A stretch of 64,000 nt of DNA. It comes from Chryseobacterium indologenes. Its GTDB lineage: Bacteria > Bacteroidota > Bacteroidia > Flavobacteriales > Weeksellaceae. The translations under genes were made by a program, and so were the position numbers. The notes below the pieces were generated by a model, which was given only the letters and a program-made list of their open reading frames with translations, had not been told where the DNA came from and did no database searches. Of this stretch, positions 61,859 to 64,000 are shown in pieces (positions within the stretch are counted from its first letter, which is position 1; every line of letters starts with the position of its first letter). The DNA lies in NCBI GenBank assembly GCA_002439165.1, contig DJTE01000048.1:21884-85883 (forward strand). Reading direction: 5' to 3'.

Positions 61859-62896
61859 TTATCTCGGTAATCTTCCTGCTCTTTTCAGAAGCTCTTTATT
61901 GATTCCATGAATCAGTTCCGGACCTTCATAGATGAATCCGGTGTACAGCTGTATCAAACTGGCCCCGGCATCTAATTTTTCCATTGCATCTCTTACAGAA
62001 TGAATTCCTCCCACCCCGATGATCGGGAAAGCACGGTTGCTTTTTTCGGAAAGGTATCTGATCATTGCAGTACTTCTTTCACGGATAGGCTTTCCGCTTA
62101 AACCACCGTTTCCTATCTGTTCCAGGATTTCCGGTGATGTTTTCAGCCCTTCTCTGTTTACTGAGGTATTGGAAACAATCACTCCGTCAATTTTTGTTTC
62201 TGCAATCAGTTCAATAATCTCATCTAGCTGATGGTTATTAAGATCCGGGGCAATTTTCAATAATATGGGTTTCTGTACAGATTTTGACTGGTTGATTTTT
62301 TTTACTTCTGTAATCAGCTCACGCAGATATTCCACATCTTCCAGTTTGGCGTGGCTTCCTACATTCGGGCAGCTTACATTAAGGACAAAGTAATCTACAT
62401 AAGGATGAAGACCTTCAAAACAGTCCAGGTAGTCCCGGGTATAATTCTCAGGAGCGGTGTTGGTATTTTTTCCGATGTTTCCACCGATGATGATTTTTCC
62501 TTTGTTGGACTTCAGTTTTTCAACCGCCGCTTCAAGGCCATCGTTATTAAAGCCCATTCTGTTGATAATTCCGCCGTCTTCTATTAAACGGAACAGTCTT
62601 TTTTTAGGGTTTCCAGCCTGCGCTTTTGGGGTTACCGTTCCGATTTCTACAAATCCGAATCCCAGGTCTCCCAATTCGTTAAATAAAACCGCATTTTTAT
62701 CGAAACCTGCGGCCAGGCCTACGGGATTTTTGAATTTCAGCCCGAAAACTTCTCTTTCCAGACGTTTATCTTCAACAGGTTTCGGAAAAAACAACCTGGT
62801 AAGAAATCCGAAATTTTTAAGCATTGAAAATGTAAAATGATGAACTTCTTCGGGATCAAATTTGAAGAGAATGGGTCTGATGATACTTTTGTACAT
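61859..62896 (-). CDS. pyrD: Dihydroorotate dehydrogenase (quinone)
   Basis: This 345-aa class 2 enzyme oxidises dihydroorotate with quinone in pyrimidine synthesis. It has the amphipathic N-terminal tail (EVHHFTFSMLKNFGFLTRLF) that binds the membrane, the FMN sites NPVGLAAGFDKNAV and GFVEIGTVTPKAQ, NRMGFNNDG, the catalytic Ser in NVSCPNVG, and IIGVGGIHSVRDAMEKL. A minus-strand TATTTTTG box lies at 62919-62912, 15 nt before the ATG. Confidence 0.96.
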   Translation of the reverse strand: MYKSIIRPILFKFDPEEVHHFTFSMLKNFGFLTRLFFPKPVEDKRLEREVFGLKFKNPVGLAAGFDKNAVLFNELGDLGFGFVEIGTVTPKAQAGNPKKRLFRLIEDGGIINRMGFNNDGLEAAVEKLKSNKGKIIIGGNIGKNTNTAPENYTRDYLDCFEGLHPYVDYFVLNVSCPNVGSHAKLEDVEYLRELITEVKKINQSKSVQKPILLKIAPDLNNHQLDEIIELIAETKIDGVIVSNTSVNREGLKTSPEILEQIGNGGLSGKPIRERSTAMIRYLSEKSNRAFPIIGVGGIHSVRDAMEKLDAGASLIQLYTGFIYEGPELIHGINKELLKRAGRLPR

Positions 62897-63033
62897 TGAA
62901 AAAAAGTTTTACAAAAATACTCAATTTAAAATTAATGGGTGGTTGACGTGTGATATTTTATGGAAAAATGTTTTATAAACAAAATCTATAAAAGACAACA
63001 TTATAATCTGCCAGGAAAGAATATTGATTCTAA

Positions 63034-63075
63034 AATTTCTCTCGCAGATTCCGCTGATTGAGCAGATTTTTTGAG
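63034..63075. repeat. GCAGATT-type repeat tract, copy 2
   Basis: AAATTTCTCTCGCAGATTCC, then GCTGATTGA and GCAGATTTTTTGAG, repeat a 12-13 nt unit. The left part matches 57609-57627. Confidence 0.4.
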
Positions 63076-63136
63076 ACCTTAATTTTAAAGGCCTGTGAAA
63101 GAAAATACAGGTAATCAAAATATTTACCGATAATAA

Positions 63137-63832
63137 CTAGGAGTACGGACTCAGGTCGAAGTTTAAAATGTCTCCTACCCTTTTGAATTCTTCATCTATC
63201 GCAGCATTCAGTATTATTTTTTCGTTGGTAATAGGATGACTGAAAATCAGTTGGTGAGCATGGAGCGTCATTTTATTGATGCCAAATGTCTGAAGCCACA
63301 GTTTATTCTGTTTATTACAGCCATGTTTTCTGCAGCCTAAAATAGGATGCAGAATATGTTTGAAATGTTTTCTCAGCTGATGAAATCTTCCTGTTTCAGG
63401 AATGGCCTCCACTAAACAGTATCTCGAAGTCTGATGTTTTAAAAAAGGTAAATCGATTTCCGAAGTCTGCAGACGGTGATAGTTTGTAACAGCATTTTGC
63501 TTAACTTCATTTTCATTGATTAAATCATAATCGATGGTTTCTTTTTCTTTTGCCCAGCCACGAAGAATAGCCAGATATTTCTTCTCCACCCCGCGTGATG
63601 CAAACTGCTCACTCATGATTCTAAGGGTATCTTTATCTAAAGTAAACAGAAGAACCCCTGAAGTTTTCCGGTCTAAGCGATGTACGGGGTACACTTTCCG
63701 CCCAATCTGTTTCTTCAGCTCCTGAATAGCATAGGTATCGGCTTCTCCGGCATAGAAAGATTTGTGAACCAATAGTCCGCTGGGTTTATTGATCGCAATA
63801 ATATGCTCGTCACGGTAAAGAATTTCTAACAT
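63137..63832 (-). CDS. truC: RluA-family pseudouridine synthase, TruC-like
   Basis: From the ATG at 63832 (the open frame reaches 63919 and beyond, but the promoter box is at 63837-63844) this is a 231-aa protein. It has no S4 domain. The catalytic Asp is in YPVHRLDRKTSGVLLF, with KPSGLLVHKSF earlier and FHQLRKHFKHI later. Length and lack of S4 fit TruC, which modifies U65 of tRNA, but an rRNA target of the RluA group is possible. Confidence 0.88.
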   Translation of the reverse strand: MLEILYRDEHIIAINKPSGLLVHKSFYAGEADTYAIQELKKQIGRKVYPVHRLDRKTSGVLLFTLDKDTLRIMSEQFASRGVEKKYLAILRGWAKEKETIDYDLINENEVKQNAVTNYHRLQTSEIDLPFLKHQTSRYCLVEAIPETGRFHQLRKHFKHILHPILGCRKHGCNKQNKLWLQTFGINKMTLHAHQLIFSHPITNEKIILNAAIDEEFKRVGDILNFDLSPYS

Positions 63833-63836
63833 GGGG

Positions 63837-63844
63837 CAAAAGTA
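63837..63844 (-). promoter_or_regulatory. -7 box 4 nt before the truC-like gene
   Basis: The minus strand reads TACTTTTG, then CCCC and ATG. This again predicts a leaderless mRNA and decides the start at 63832. Confidence 0.5.
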
Positions 63845-63911
63845 AAGATTTTCTGCTGATTCCTGTTTCGTAGAGAGAGGCTTTAAAATTTCATGGATAA
63901 GATTTATTTTA

Positions 63912-63942
63912 AACCTCACGGGTTTTTGAAACCCGTGAGGTT
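63912..63942. repeat. 14-bp perfect palindrome with GTGAGGTT ends
   Basis: AACCTCACGGGTTT (63912-63925) and AAACCCGTGAGGTT (63929-63942) around TTG. It has no T run on either side, so it is more like a REP-type element than a terminator. Confidence 0.6.
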
Positions 63943-63949
63943 GTATGAT

Positions 63950-64000
63950 AGCCCTGATTGAGCGGTATGTCTGAGCTCTTTTCTGTGTTTCAGGTGCGGC
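63950..64000. repeat. Edge of a possible conserved intergenic element
   Basis: The sequence beginning AGCCCTGATTGAGCGG resembles a short structured intergenic element I recall as common in Flavobacteriia (AGCCCNGATTGAAGCGG followed by a variable hairpin). The window ends before its 3' part, so it could be repeat or small RNA. Confidence 0.35.

Noticed and set aside
62921..63118. A 65-codon minus-strand frame between pyrD and the truC-like gene.
   Set aside because: It overlaps the pyrD promoter and a GCAGATT repeat, and has no recognisable features.
63833..63919. An N-terminal extension of the truC-like gene up to 63919 and the window edge.
   Set aside because: The frame stays open only by chance. 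It would run through the promoter box and the palindrome, and MLEILYRDEH is the usual family start.

Overview
The window is chromosomal DNA from a Flavobacteriia member. It is most like Chryseobacterium or a close Weeksellaceae relative. The evidence is the AT-rich coding sequence, many promoter -7 boxes of the Bacteroidetes form TAnnTTTG, type IX secretion C-terminal domains, SusC/SusD, GH92, DUF4271 and DUF4296 genes, and an ftsH start beginning MNNKGFNWFF. I see no rRNA, tRNA, CRISPR array, prophage or intact insertion sequence.

Layout. 1-6.1 kb is housekeeping: ftsH start, rsfS, birA, an LptF/G permease, tgt, a DUF4296 lipoprotein, a dolichol-phosphate-mannose-synthase-like glycosyltransferase, DUF4271 and hemD. 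6.4-12 kb holds a T9SS-secreted repeat protein, oligopeptidase B, a small unknown, an AHSA1-like protein and an alpha/beta hydrolase. 12.3-14.7 kb is a histidine kinase/response regulator pair. 14.7-18.5 kb is a probable metal module: a lipoprotein with three PHGxPxHxC repeats, a Cys-rich exported protein, and a TonB-dependent receptor with two heavy-metal-associated domains fused at its N-terminus. 19-25.5 kb holds an M1 peptidase, an outer-membrane beta-barrel protein and a divergent second kinase/regulator pair, with three 11-bp direct repeats between the barrel and the kinase. 25.5-30.1 kb holds an exonuclease/phosphatase-family protein and a compact five-gene operon of proteins without signal peptides: DUF2589, two unknowns, a subtilisin and a free-standing I9-propeptide-like protein. 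This operon is my best candidate for an undescribed system. 30.2-33.9 kb holds a second M1 peptidase, a dienoyl-CoA-reductase-like SDR and a cupin.

33.4-52 kb, almost all on the minus strand, is a polysaccharide utilisation locus that reads as a high-mannose N-glycan pathway. A secreted GH18 endoglycosidase would release glycan and SusC/SusD would import it. Two GH92 alpha-mannosidases and a GH125 alpha-1,6-mannosidase would trim it. An MFS transporter would move the core disaccharide inward, where GH130 would phosphorolyse it. A ROK kinase and a mannose-6-phosphate-isomerase-like cupin would feed the sugars to glycolysis. An AraC regulator lies at the upstream end.

52.2-64 kb holds an AraC regulator with OsmC, a TetR-controlled acyl-chain set (thiolase, thioesterase, KAS II), an L,D-transpeptidase-family protein, a doubly frameshifted DUF7079-like pseudogene, msrB, DUF445, an unknown exported protein, pyrD and a TruC-like pseudouridine synthase. 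Several intergenic regions carry dispersed or palindromic repeats, and several genes have a -7 box only 4-5 nt before the start codon.
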